Below are positions 36,729-44,685 of a stretch of DNA of 64,000 nucleotides, one piece after another. This DNA comes from Couchioplanes caeruleus (GTDB lineage: Bacteria > Actinomycetota > Actinomycetes > Mycobacteriales > Micromonosporaceae): assembly GCF_003751945.1 (NCBI RefSeq), contig NZ_RJKL01000001.1:4154001-4218000 (forward strand), written 5' to 3'. Each line of letters opens with the position of its first letter. Position 1 is the first letter of the stretch. A model generated the notes under the pieces. That model did no database searches. It saw nothing but the letters and a program-made list of their open reading frames with translations, and was not told where the DNA came from. Position numbers and translations under genes: made by a program.

Positions 36729-36947
36729 CATCTCCGCATCTCCGCAGCAGGGCGGTTGACCTGCGGTTTTGAGCTGCGGAGATGCTTGAAAACCATCTCC
36801 GCACATCTCCGCATCTCCGCATGATCTTGGGAGGGGTGGGGTTGCGGAGATGCGGAGATGTGCGGAGATCGGTGTGAGCGCATCTCCGCAGCCTGTTGTC
36901 CCTGGTAGAGGGACGTTTGGTGGGTGGCTTGCGGAGATGCGGAGATG
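36729..36947. repeat. Iteron field, probable replication origin or control region
   Basis: Decamer CATCTCCGCA occurs at 36729, 36737, 36794, 36804, 36812 and 36881, and its complement TGCGGAGATG at 36775, 36843, 36851, 36930 and 36938, with a one-mismatch copy at 36861. Tandem copies are offset by 8 or 10 bp. The 220-bp field lies between excisionase and the replication genes and has no coding frame of its own. Confidence 0.8.
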
Positions 36948-36963
36948 TTTCAGCGGTTTCGGG

Positions 36964-38550
36964 TTACCCGTCGTGGTGCTCGACGCGGAACACGGAGCGG
37001 TCGCCGCGTTCCGAGGTCTCCGCGCGGATGACGTAGTTGCCGCGCCACCTGCCGTTCTGCCCGGTGAGCATGCGCCCGAGGACGATGGCGTTGGGAAGCC
37101 GGCCGCTCTTGGTGGTGATGAACAGCCCGTCCCAGGGGTCATGCAGGTCGGTGCCGAGGTGGACCGGTTCGGCGCTGCGGCGTAGCTCGGCCGCGGTGAC
37201 CGGAGAGGCGCCGTGCCGTTCGTGCCAGGCGGAGAGGAAGCCGCGCCAGCGGGTGGCGTCCTCGTCGACCTCGCGCACGTCGGCGATGTTGGTCAGGAAC
37301 CCGCCGATGCCGTGATGGGCGAGGAACCCGCCGAGGGCTTGCGCCCATGGCGTGAACTGCCGCATGGAGAGCCCGGCGGCGCGGGGCGCCCCGTGGCGGG
37401 TCCAGTCGAGAACCATGACCAGCAGGTGCCACAGCACCGTCATCTGATGAGCCGGGCTTGTGATCCACTGGTCGAGGTGCGGGATACCGAACCCGGACTG
37501 ATCCCGCGCCTCCGGGTGCGGCATGTTCGGATCCAGGTGCACCCGCACGGTGCGCGAGGCCATGTCCCCGCCGACTTGCAGGTTGTTGCCCGTGGCCATC
37601 CACAGCCGGTCGTTCACGCTGGCGATGTTGCGCGACGCGCCGAGCTGCCGGTCCGACCACTCCCGCTGAGTGATCAACTGGGCGAGGACTGCGGAGTCGA
37701 TGACGGTGCCTTCCGCGAGGTTGTCCCAGATGACCACGCCGACCTGTTCGGCGAACACGGCGGTGATCGACTTGCGCAGTTCGCCGTCTTCGTCGGGCCA
37801 GGTGAGGATCTTCTGCCCGTAGAGCATCCCCGGCCCGCCGGTCAGAATGCTCTTACCCGACGCGGGCATGGTCGCGTCGATCATCCCGAACGGGGTCAGA
37901 GATCGGGTGAAGTGCCGCAGGATCGGCGTGGCCAGCAGGGCGACGTAGTTGGCCCGGTCGGCCGCCGACGCCCACGGGAAGTCGCGCAGGAACCGGCCGA
38001 GCAGAAACGTCCGCGCCTCTGCCACCTGCTGCGGGCTGGGCCGGTCGGGTACGGGCGGCAGGTCGACCTTGGACGCTAGGTAGAGGCCGGTCGTGGGGTC
38101 GTAGCCGGGTATCTGCAACAGGGTGCCGTCGCGGCGCAGCACCGGCGCGCCGATGATCGCCCGTAGGGCGGGCACGCCGGGCCAGGTCTTGCCGGCAAGG
38201 ACCGCCGACAGGACTTCGCGTGGTGGGGTGCATTCCTCGTCGTAGGGTTCCATCTCGCCTCCTGCGTTCTTGCGGTACTTGGTGCGGTAGACGTGCGCGT
38301 GCTGCGCGAGCAGTCCCGCGAGCCCGGCCGGGTTGAGCGGGCTCGCGGCGACCGGCAGTGGTGAGTCCTCGTCGGCGGCGCCGGCCAGGCCGCCCGAGAC
38401 GGTTTCCATGTGCGTGAGCGCGCCGTCGGAGACGTAGGTGTCGGGCAGCAAGCCCTCGGTCAGCTCCCGCTTGAGGGTGCGGATCGTCTCCGGGCCAGTG
38501 CCGACTTTCACCCGGGGCCGGCGGCGGTCGTGCTGGTCGACGTCGGTCAT
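36964..38550 (-). CDS. Helicase-type ATPase of the AICE replication module
   Basis: 528 residues. Walker A-like ATMPASGKSILTGG at about 225-238, Walker B-like VVIWDNLAEG (about 268-277) and a following SDRQLGASRN, resembling D5/SF3-like and DUF927-type ATPases found next to primase-polymerases on actinobacterial elements. N-terminal part (1-190) not assigned; the C-terminal region ends in DRSVFRVEHHDG. Start ATG 38550 overlaps the prim-pol stop (ATGA). Likely unwinds DNA for element replication beside the iterons. Confidence 0.8.
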   Translation of the reverse strand: MTDVDQHDRRRPRVKVGTGPETIRTLKRELTEGLLPDTYVSDGALTHMETVSGGLAGAADEDSPLPVAASPLNPAGLAGLLAQHAHVYRTKYRKNAGGEMEPYDEECTPPREVLSAVLAGKTWPGVPALRAIIGAPVLRRDGTLLQIPGYDPTTGLYLASKVDLPPVPDRPSPQQVAEARTFLLGRFLRDFPWASAADRANYVALLATPILRHFTRSLTPFGMIDATMPASGKSILTGGPGMLYGQKILTWPDEDGELRKSITAVFAEQVGVVIWDNLAEGTVIDSAVLAQLITQREWSDRQLGASRNIASVNDRLWMATGNNLQVGGDMASRTVRVHLDPNMPHPEARDQSGFGIPHLDQWITSPAHQMTVLWHLLVMVLDWTRHGAPRAAGLSMRQFTPWAQALGGFLAHHGIGGFLTNIADVREVDEDATRWRGFLSAWHERHGASPVTAAELRRSAEPVHLGTDLHDPWDGLFITTKSGRLPNAIVLGRMLTGQNGRWRGNYVIRAETSERGDRSVFRVEHHDG

Positions 38551-39518
38551 GCCACTTTCCTCGGGTTGCAGGCGCCGTAGCGCAGCCCGGAGCGGATGGT
38601 GCGGGCGGTTTCCCGCTCGGAGAGCCCGATTGCCAAGGCGGTCGGGGTCAGCGCCTCGATCACTTCTGCTTCGTGCAGGGCGCCTCCGGCGGCGAGCTGG
38701 CCGAGGGACACGGCCCCGCCCAGAAGAGCGGTGTTACGTTCCCCGACGGGAGCGGCGGCGAGGTGGTCAAGCGTGCGATTGATCGCACCGCGCACGTACG
38801 CGCTGCGCCGGTATGCGGAGAAGTCGCCTTGGACCTTGCGCGGCCCGGCCGGTGCGGCCCGGCGTAGCAAGTCGGCGATCCAGGCGGGTAGCACGACGGG
38901 CGGCCGGTCGTGCAGCACCCGGTACGGCCGCTCGGCGGCGGTGGAGCCGGCGGCGACGACGTAGCCGCCGTGGGCGCGGGTGTCGATCAGCCAGCCCAGG
39001 CCGCCGCGCTCGCCCTGGGTGTTGCGCAGCGGCAGCCCGTCGGGGTGCAGGTAGTAGAGGTGGGTGCCGCCGCTGGCCGTGCCCACGGTGTAGGTATCCC
39101 AGACGTCGGGGGCGCCGTCGTCGGTGTGCTGGGCACAGAGCAGCCCGAACACGTCTGCGCCGTGACGAGGGTTCATGTCGGCCCACTTCGGCGGTGGTTG
39201 CTGGCCGGGTTTGCGGACGTCGAGGTCGATCACCACAAGCCCGGAGGGGCCGCAGGCAATGCCGATGTTGAACGCGGTGTGCTGCCACGCCCGCCGGATG
39301 CGGGCCGGGTCGCAGGTCGCCCGGGGCTCCCACCCGGTGTGCCCGGCACGACAACGCGGATCGGTGCCGGAGCAGCGGTCCGCGCCGTGGTCCGGGAACG
39401 CGGGCTTCTTCGGATGGTCCCGGTCGCTGGGTCGGTTGTCGGGGCGCAGCGGGAGGACGTGCCACCCGCGGGCGGCGTGGCCGAGGGCGGCGGCACGCAG
39501 CGGGCCGGGGTCGAGCAT
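38547..39518 (-). CDS. Bifunctional primase-polymerase (Prim-Pol)
   Basis: 323 residues from ATG 39518, preceded by AAGGAGGG. Archaeo-eukaryotic primase fold: GWHVLPLRPDNR, VVIDLDV with the catalytic D-x-D at 98-100, and SGGTHLYY with His153; GGYVVAAGS follows. Prim-Pol proteins prime and extend DNA and define one of the AICE replication types. The C-terminal helical part (NTALLGGAVSLGQLAAGG, TARTIRSGLRYG) matches the family. Coupled to the ATPase downstream. Confidence 0.88.
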   Translation of the reverse strand: MLDPGPLRAAALGHAARGWHVLPLRPDNRPSDRDHPKKPAFPDHGADRCSGTDPRCRAGHTGWEPRATCDPARIRRAWQHTAFNIGIACGPSGLVVIDLDVRKPGQQPPPKWADMNPRHGADVFGLLCAQHTDDGAPDVWDTYTVGTASGGTHLYYLHPDGLPLRNTQGERGGLGWLIDTRAHGGYVVAAGSTAAERPYRVLHDRPPVVLPAWIADLLRRAAPAGPRKVQGDFSAYRRSAYVRGAINRTLDHLAAAPVGERNTALLGGAVSLGQLAAGGALHEAEVIEALTPTALAIGLSERETARTIRSGLRYGACNPRKVA

Positions 39519-39877
39519 GAGAACCCTCCTTCTCGATCGGCGGGTGGCCAAGGCGGCGCCTGGCCGGGATAGCGGCGGGAGAGATCGCGGCGGCAGGCGA
39601 CGCGCAAGGTGCGTTCCTCGGCGCTGATCGACGGTGCGGCTGGGCAGGCGAACACGTCGTGCATTCGCATCAGACTCGCGGCGTGCCGGGCGGAATCAGC
39701 CGGGCCGTTTGCAGCGCAGCCCAGGCACAGCCACCGGAAAACGTGCGGCCCGCCCGAGGACGGCACGGTGGGGTCGCATCCGGGGTGCGTGGTGTGCCCA
39801 CCCGCGGCGGCGGCTGGGTGCAGAGCGATGCCGCACCCGGCCGCGCAGACCAGCGCGGCCGGGGCGGCGCCGGTCAT
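39230..39877 (-). CDS. Cys-rich small protein, frame runs into prim-pol
   Basis: The frame from ATG 39877 has a convincing first about 115 residues: LVCAAGCGIALHP, RWLCLGCAANGPADSARHA, FACPAAPSISAEE, with Cys pairs like a zinc ribbon. It then passes through the prim-pol ribosome site and continues in another frame for about 290 bases to a stop at 39230. The C-terminal about 95 residues look like a shadow of prim-pol, so either there is a long overlap or a frameshift removed the original stop. Start overlaps the upstream stop (ATGA). Confidence 0.5.
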   Translation of the reverse strand: MTGAAPAALVCAAGCGIALHPAAAAGGHTTHPGCDPTVPSSGGPHVFRWLCLGCAANGPADSARHAASLMRMHDVFACPAAPSISAEERTLRVACRRDLSRRYPGQAPPWPPADREGGFSCSTPARCVPPPSATPPAGGTSSRCAPTTDPATGTIRRSPRSRTTARTAAPAPIRVVVPGTPGGSPGRPATRPASGGRGSTPRSTSALPAAPPGLW

Positions 39878-40101
39878 GCCGCGATATCGCTGGCTTCGCC
39901 GGTGTTGGCCTCGACGGCGCGTTGGTCACCACCGACCGTTACAGCGGTGATCTCGACGTCGAGGTAGATGCGCATCTGTTCGGGGTCGCGGCGGTTGGCG
40001 TACGGCCGCGACACCGAGGCGATCCGCAGGCCGGGCAGTGTTTCCAGGACGGCGACGGCGGCGGCGACCTGATTGCCGTCCCCCATCAGGCGGATGTTCA
40101 T
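39874..40101 (-). CDS. Small AICE protein of unknown function
   Basis: 75 residues from ATG 40101. MNIRLMGDGNQVAAAVAVL and LPGLRIASVSRPYANRRDP, then an IYLDVEITAV strand and an acidic end. It has a ferredoxin-like beta-alpha-beta look. Overlaps both neighbours by 4 bp (ATGA), so it belongs to the same polycistron. No family recognised. Confidence 0.6.
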   Translation of the reverse strand: MNIRLMGDGNQVAAAVAVLETLPGLRIASVSRPYANRRDPEQMRIYLDVEITAVTVGGDQRAVEANTGEASDIAA

Positions 40102-40409
40102 GCGGCACCTCCGAAACAGTCGTCGTGTCCGCATGCGGTAGCGCCGCGGGCGAGCGCGGTTGGGACGGACAGTTCGTAGAGCCGTTCGCCCGGGTCGCTG
40201 TCCGGGCGGCAGGCGGGCCGTATCTCGGTGCGGCACTGTTCCGTGCCGTCGAAGCGGGCGGGTATGCCGCCCTGGGTGCCGTCCGGGCGGTGGAACAGCC
40301 GGGTGACACGGTGCGCGACCGGCGCGGCGGGGAAGCGCACCGCGACGGCGACGAACCCGGTGCCGTGCTCGACGGCGGGGATCACCCCGACGCGGATTGT
40401 GGCGGTCAC
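40098..40409 (-). CDS. Small AICE protein of unknown function
   Basis: 103 residues from GTG 40409, which overlaps the upstream stop (GTGA). VGVIPAVEHGTGFVAVAVRFP, then PVAHRVTRLFHRPDG; ends with ACGHDDCFGG, a possible metal-binding Cys/His cluster. The central part is Pro/Arg-rich. No family recognised. Confidence 0.55.
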   Translation of the reverse strand: MTATIRVGVIPAVEHGTGFVAVAVRFPAAPVAHRVTRLFHRPDGTQGGIPARFDGTEQCRTEIRPACRPDSDPGERLYELSVPTALARGATACGHDDCFGGAA

Positions 40410-40816
40410 GCGGCACCCTCCCGGGTCTGGGCGCGGGCCGGCAGGTCGAGGTAGCAGGAGACCTCGATCAGCCCCCATCCGGTGAACGGGCCGTCGGGGT
40501 GGTGTTGGCTGGCGGTGAGCGCTCGCCAGGGTTGGGTGGTGTCGAGGTCGAAGTCGGACGGTTGCTGCGCGGTGAGGCCGAGTACGGCGGCCCAGCGGTG
40601 GAAGTCGTGGGCGGCGTTGCGGTCCATGCGCAACTCCAGGTGGCGGTAGCCGCCGCGTTCGGTGTGGTCGGTCAGGCCGATGTCGGCGGGCATGGGCAGT
40701 CCGTGGGCGTCGGTCAGGGCCAGCAGGAAACGCAGGACAGTGGTGCGGAGTTCCCGGAGGTCGGGCACGTCAGGGGTGTGCATGTCGGTGGTGGGGGTTG
40801 CGGCGGTGAGGGTCAT
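40406..40816 (-). CDS. AICE protein of unknown function
   Basis: 136 residues. LRELRTTVLRFLLALTDAHGLP, ERGGYRHLELRMDRNAAHDFHRW and ALTASQHHPDGP; a compact alpha/beta pattern without TM segments. Overlaps both neighbours by 4 bp. The GTG and ATG overlaps show a continuous translational cascade from about 40.9 to 36.96 kb. Confidence 0.6.
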   Translation of the reverse strand: MTLTAATPTTDMHTPDVPDLRELRTTVLRFLLALTDAHGLPMPADIGLTDHTERGGYRHLELRMDRNAAHDFHRWAAVLGLTAQQPSDFDLDTTQPWRALTASQHHPDGPFTGWGLIEVSCYLDLPARAQTREGAA

Positions 40817-40917
40817 CGGGCGGCCTTCCTGGTGCGGTGGTCGGCGGCGACGAAGCCGGTCGCGTGTGCGTTCGCGGGAACGGCGACGACGAGGGCCGCC
40901 GTGACGGAGCTGGTCAT
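40813..40917 (-). CDS. Possible 34-residue peptide
   Basis: ATG 40917 to a stop overlapping the next ATG (ATGA at 40813-40816). MTSSVTAALVVAVPANAHA begins it; it contains ATGFVAADH, like HGTGFVAVAV of the protein two genes downstream. No clear ribosome site. Kept because of the overlap architecture. Confidence 0.4.
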   Translation of the reverse strand: MTSSVTAALVVAVPANAHATGFVAADHRTRKAAR

Positions 40918-40959
40918 CGGGGGCTGCCTCCGGCAGGGTCAGTGCCGTGCCGGATCGGG

Positions 40960-41247
40960 TCAGTACTCGTCGTAGTCGGCGTCTGCGCCGGTGACGAAGT
41001 CGTCGATGGGGTCGCCGTAGGCGAACTGCTCGGGGTGCCAGCCGTGAGCGCGGAGCTGGTCGTCGGCGGCGATGATGGCGGCGCTGACCTGTCCGGGGGC
41101 CATGCCGAGCTGCTGGCCGCGTGCGGCGATGGCCTCGATGAGGGCTTGCCGGTGCTGGGATGCCTGGACGTGGCGGCCGTGTGCGGATCGTGCGGTGGGT
41201 TGCCAGCGTTGGTGGTCGCTGCGCGGGCTGGGCTGGTTCGAGGTCAT
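40960..41247 (-). CDS. Small AICE protein with D-Y-D-E-Y tail
   Basis: 95 residues from ATG 41247, preceded by GAAGGAA. Polar N-terminus, helical HRQALIEAIAARGQQLG and GQVSAAIIAADDQLRAHGW, and the acidic end FVTGADADYDEY. The tail resembles the D-x-D-E-F ends of three other proteins of this element. Function unknown. Confidence 0.65.
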   Translation of the reverse strand: MTSNQPSPRSDHQRWQPTARSAHGRHVQASQHRQALIEAIAARGQQLGMAPGQVSAAIIAADDQLRAHGWHPEQFAYGDPIDDFVTGADADYDEY

Positions 41248-41621
41248 GCGGCGTTCCTTCGGGTCGGAGGCTGGGTGGCGGGTGCCGTGGTGATGGCGGT
41301 GTGTCGGGTGGCTGGGGTTCGCATCACGCCGGGGCGGATGGCGACGTGGCCGAGGAGTTGCCGTAGGCCGGCCAGGGCGGTGCGCAGTTGCCAGCGGGCG
41401 GCGGTGTCTTCGGTGTGCAGGACGATGCGGGCGCGGATTTCGGCGTGTTGGCGGCCGTCGGGTCCTTGGACGCGGGTGAGGACGGCGCGGCCGTGGTCGG
41501 GCAGGTCGATCACCATGTCGTGGCTGCGGTGCTCGGCAAGGTTGCAGCGGTGATCGGCGGCACACCAGCCGGTGTGGGCGGTGGCAGTGCGGTGGTGGCG
41601 GCGCATGGTGCGGGCGGTCAT
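41244..41621 (-). CDS. AICE protein of unknown function
   Basis: 125 residues. HTGWCAADHRCNLAEHRSH carries two Cys and several His (possible metal site), then VIDLPDHGRAVLTRVQGPDG and IRARIVLHTEDTAARWQLRTALAGLRQLL. Overlaps both neighbours by 4 bp. No family recognised. Confidence 0.6.
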   Translation of the reverse strand: MTARTMRRHHRTATAHTGWCAADHRCNLAEHRSHDMVIDLPDHGRAVLTRVQGPDGRQHAEIRARIVLHTEDTAARWQLRTALAGLRQLLGHVAIRPGVMRTPATRHTAITTAPATQPPTRRNAA

Positions 41622-41866
41622 CGGTTGCCCGCCTTGTACTCGCCGCGCAGGTATTCATAGACGCGGCGGCCGATGCGGACGCGCCGGCCGGTGCCTTCGC
41701 AGCGGGGGCAGTCGCGGAAGGCTTTGGTGTAGATGCGGGAGTAGAGGCGTCCGCCTTGGCAGCGGGGGCGGCGGCAGTGGCCGAACGGGAACGCGGCGCA
41801 CATGATCAGGTAGAACGCTGCGTAACCGAGGGCGGCGAGGATAGCTAGCAGGGCGATGGGGTCCAT
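41618..41866 (-). CDS. Small membrane protein with zinc-ribbon-like Cys pairs
   Basis: 82 residues from ATG 41866. One N-terminal TM segment (IALLAILAALGYAAFYLIMCAAF) followed by CRRPRCQGGRLY and FRDCPRCEGTG, C-x-x-C pairs like a DnaJ-type zinc ribbon, and a basic end. First gene downstream of the clt-like repeats. Confidence 0.65.
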   Translation of the reverse strand: MDPIALLAILAALGYAAFYLIMCAAFPFGHCRRPRCQGGRLYSRIYTKAFRDCPRCEGTGRRVRIGRRVYEYLRGEYKAGNR

Positions 41867-41910
41867 CCGGGAGCCTCCTGAGCCGGTTTTGAGGGCACCG
41901 TGGGCTGGCG

Positions 41911-41999
41911 CCGCTAGGGGTTAGGGCGCTGGCCAGGGATTCTTGGTGTCGCTAGCGGTGCCGCTAGGTCTAGCGATGCCGGGCGCTAGACCTAGCGGC
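41911..41999. repeat. clt-like repeat cluster beside traB
   Basis: Octamer CCGCTAGG at 41911-41918 and 41961-41968, its complement CCTAGCGG at 41991-41998, and GCTAGCGG at 41951-41958. The last part forms a perfect 16-bp inverted repeat: 41960-41975 with 41984-41999, 8-bp spacer. It lies between traB (stop at 42010) and the next gene, where Streptomyces elements keep the clt transfer locus recognised by TraB. Confidence 0.6.
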
Positions 42000-42009
42000 G
42001 AAACGTGGC

Positions 42010-44238
42010 CTACTTCCGGCCGCTGCCGCCCGCGTCGCGGTCACGTTTGGTGAGTGCGTCGAGGACGTGGGCGCGGGTGATGCCTTTGCGGTTGCCGGTC
42101 TCGCCGGTGTCCGGGTCGCTGCCCCACACCTGCCCGGTCCGCACGCCCCAGGGTTTGAGGGCTTCGCGGAGCTGGTCGGCGGTGAATCCGGCGTAGGCGT
42201 CGCCGCGCAGCACGGCGAGACGCTTGACGATCACGGTGGACCACAGCTTCGCCTCGGCGTCGGTCATGACCGCGGCGACGTCTTCGAGGATGGTGTCTCG
42301 GCGCACGGCGGTGGTGTCGAGTACGACCCCGGCGGCGTGGCCGGTGAGGTTGCCGTAGCGCTCCCGCGCCGTGCGGGCGCGGGCGACGATGGCCTCGGCG
42401 GCCGGGCCGTCGATTTCGAACGTTTTGACGATGACCGGCTCGTCGCCCTCGCCGGCCAGGTAGCCGATGCCCTTGTCACGGCGGGAGAACATCGTGGCGC
42501 GGATGCCGTTGCGGTACATCGAGGTGCCCAGCACCATGTCGTTCTCGGTCTGACCCATCACTTTGAGGCAGAACCGCAGCACCGCGTTGGCGGAGATGCC
42601 GGTCGGCAGGCTTTTGGCGTCCGGGCGCTGGGTGGCCAGCAGCAGGAAGATCCCGACGGCCGGGCCGCGGCGGATCAGGTCCTCGCAGATCTCTTCGATT
42701 TCCGCGCCGTACTTCGGGTGTTCGAAGCCGCGCTGACACTCGTCGATGCCGATCGCGATGGGGTGCAGGCCGAGTTTGCGGTTGGAGGCCAGCTCGTCGG
42801 TGACCTTGTTCTCCGGGCACAGGTCGCGCGGCAGGTCCCGGATCACCTTGGTCCGGCGGCGCATCTCGGTGTGGATTTCGCGCAGCGCGGTCACTACGTA
42901 CTCGATGTCTTCCTCGTCGTCACCGGCGCGGTAGGCGTGACTGACCGGTTCCAGCGGCGACAGGTCGCCGGTGCCTTTGAGGTCGAACGCCAGGATCCAC
43001 GACCGCGGATCGAGGCAGGCCAGCAGCAGCGCCAACCTGAGTGCGAACGTCTTACCGAATCGCGGCAACGCACCGATGATCATTGACGCGTACATGAGGG
43101 TGATGGTGACCAGCGTGCCGCGCGGGTCGGTGCCGAACGGTACGGCCTTGAACAGGTTCACCGTGCCGGACTTGAGCAGCGGGAACGGCTTCTGCTTGGC
43201 CCGGCTCATGTCCTTGTCGGCGACGAACAGGATCAGCCGCCCGGGGTGAACGTCGGCGTTGGCTTCCGGCCACACGCAGCCCAGCGGCCGGGTCAGCGCG
43301 GCGGCCAGTTCTTCGCGCTTCCCGACGACGGTGGAGGCGGTCACGCCGCGCGGCAGCTCGACCTCGGCGCGCCAGCCGACGCCGGTCTCGCGCTGGATCG
43401 GCGCGGGAAACCAGCGTCTGCCGTCGTCGCCGCGCCGGATGGCGTCGTTGATGCCTTTGATGTTGAGCGCCGCCAGAGCAGTGAACACCTCGACGGAGGT
43501 CAGCGGCGCGGCGTCGTGACGCACCACGGCCGTGCCCAACAGCGGCTTGTCTGCCGAGGTGCCCAGGTAGCCGAGCACCGCGACCAGCACCACGAGGCAC
43601 GTGTACTGCGCGATGACCGGGGCCAGCATCAACGCGCCGATGGCCACCGTGAGCATGATCGCGAGGAACATGGTGATCAGGCCACGCCAGCGGACGCGCC
43701 GATCGCGCTTGTTGGTCAACCGGTCGTACGTTTTGGCCTCTTCCGGCTTGTTGATCGCCGCTCGGACCACGGACTGGCGCACCGGCTCACCTTCCAGGTC
43801 CCACAGCCACCGGTTATAGCCCTTGCACACCCGGCCGAATCCGCGGGGCGCTCGCGCGGTCAGCTTCACGGCGTACACCGGCAGCCGGACGCTGTGGAAA
43901 GTCAGCGTGTGCGCGCCGAACCCGGCCGCCCAAGCGGCGTTCTTGCCGAACTCCGTGGTCGAGCGCAGCCACGACGGGATGATGTTCACCCGCTCGGCAT
44001 CGCGGAACGCGGCGAGGGAAAACCGCGGGCGGCGCTGCGCGGCGATGCTGTCGACCATCACCGGCTCGTCTGCGCCAGTGTCGTCGAGGTCGAGGTCTGC
44101 GCCGTTCGGGTCGTCCAGCGGTGTGATGCCGGTGCGCCGCGACCGGGCAGCGTCCAGGTCGACGACTTCAGCGTCGGCGACGTCGTTCTCGGCGGCGGTC
44201 CGGTCGACGTCGTCCGGGTCCGGGCGTGGGGTCGTCAT
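42010..44238 (-). CDS. traB: FtsK/SpoIIIE-type DNA translocase (TraB-like)
   Basis: 742 residues. Acidic N-terminus, two TM segments at about 183-229, Walker A GALPRFGKT (about 387-395), DLKGTGDLSP, Walker B IAIGIDECQ (about 493-501) and LLLATQRPD. The C-terminal about 70 residues (AGFTADQLREALKPWGV and a following ITRAHVLDAL) look like the winged-helix that reads clt repeats. TraB-type proteins form hexameric pumps moving double-stranded DNA between mycelial cells. Lies next to a matching repeat cluster. Confidence 0.92.
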   Translation of the reverse strand: MTTPRPDPDDVDRTAAENDVADAEVVDLDAARSRRTGITPLDDPNGADLDLDDTGADEPVMVDSIAAQRRPRFSLAAFRDAERVNIIPSWLRSTTEFGKNAAWAAGFGAHTLTFHSVRLPVYAVKLTARAPRGFGRVCKGYNRWLWDLEGEPVRQSVVRAAINKPEEAKTYDRLTNKRDRRVRWRGLITMFLAIMLTVAIGALMLAPVIAQYTCLVVLVAVLGYLGTSADKPLLGTAVVRHDAAPLTSVEVFTALAALNIKGINDAIRRGDDGRRWFPAPIQRETGVGWRAEVELPRGVTASTVVGKREELAAALTRPLGCVWPEANADVHPGRLILFVADKDMSRAKQKPFPLLKSGTVNLFKAVPFGTDPRGTLVTITLMYASMIIGALPRFGKTFALRLALLLACLDPRSWILAFDLKGTGDLSPLEPVSHAYRAGDDEEDIEYVVTALREIHTEMRRRTKVIRDLPRDLCPENKVTDELASNRKLGLHPIAIGIDECQRGFEHPKYGAEIEEICEDLIRRGPAVGIFLLLATQRPDAKSLPTGISANAVLRFCLKVMGQTENDMVLGTSMYRNGIRATMFSRRDKGIGYLAGEGDEPVIVKTFEIDGPAAEAIVARARTARERYGNLTGHAAGVVLDTTAVRRDTILEDVAAVMTDAEAKLWSTVIVKRLAVLRGDAYAGFTADQLREALKPWGVRTGQVWGSDPDTGETGNRKGITRAHVLDALTKRDRDAGGSGRK

Positions 44239-44591
44239 CGGCGGTTCTCCTCTCGCACGAGTGGGACGACGGGGGCGGTGAGGTTGCCGTGTTCGTCGAG
44301 CTGCCAGGGCAGGACCCAGACGAGCCCGCGTTCGGCCAGGGCGGCAACGGTGGCCACGAATTCGCGCTCGTCAGGGTGGTCGCAGACCCGGGTACGTCGG
44401 GGCAGATCCACCCACTCGACGCCCTGGGTGTGGTGAATCTGCAGGACGTACCCGCCGGCCGCGACGGCGGCGATGGTGACCCGGTACGGGGTGCCGAGCC
44501 ACCACAGACGACGGGGCCGGACCCGGGACAGTAAGCCGCGCAGCAGGCTCCGCCAGCGCGTTCGGGTGGGTGTGGTCGGGTGGGGCAGCAT
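44235..44591 (-). CDS. AICE protein of unknown function
   Basis: 118 residues from ATG 44591. Basic N-terminus (TRTRWRSLLRGLLSRVRPRR), WWLGTPYRVTIAAVAAGGYVL, then DHPDEREFVATVAALAERGLVWVLPW. One weak hydrophobic stretch. Overlaps traB by 4 bp (ATGA), so made with the translocase. The hairpin at 44634-44679 lies 43 bp upstream. Confidence 0.6.
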   Translation of the reverse strand: MLPHPTTPTRTRWRSLLRGLLSRVRPRRLWWLGTPYRVTIAAVAAGGYVLQIHHTQGVEWVDLPRRTRVCDHPDEREFVATVAALAERGLVWVLPWQLDEHGNLTAPVVPLVREENRR

Positions 44592-44633
44592 CAGGTGTCT
44601 CCCGAGGTCGATCGGGTGGGGTTTCGGGGTGGG

Positions 44634-44679
44634 CCGGCGGCGCGACGCTTGGTGGGAAGCCGTGGGATCGCGCCGCCGG
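44634..44679 (-). other. Intergenic structured RNA/DNA element, copy 1
   Basis: CCGGCGGCGCGA (44634-44645) pairs perfectly with 44668-44679; the 22-nt loop holds a 4-bp inner stem GCTT/AAGC. Copy 2 at 47832-47878 has the same layout and loop with compensating changes in the stem. It starts 6 bp after a stop codon. Confidence 0.7.
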
Positions 44680-44685
44680 GCGCAG

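Noticed and set aside
36729..36947. CRISPR-like array
   Set aside because: Units are 10 bp, in both orientations and partly overlapping, with no uniform spacers or cas genes.
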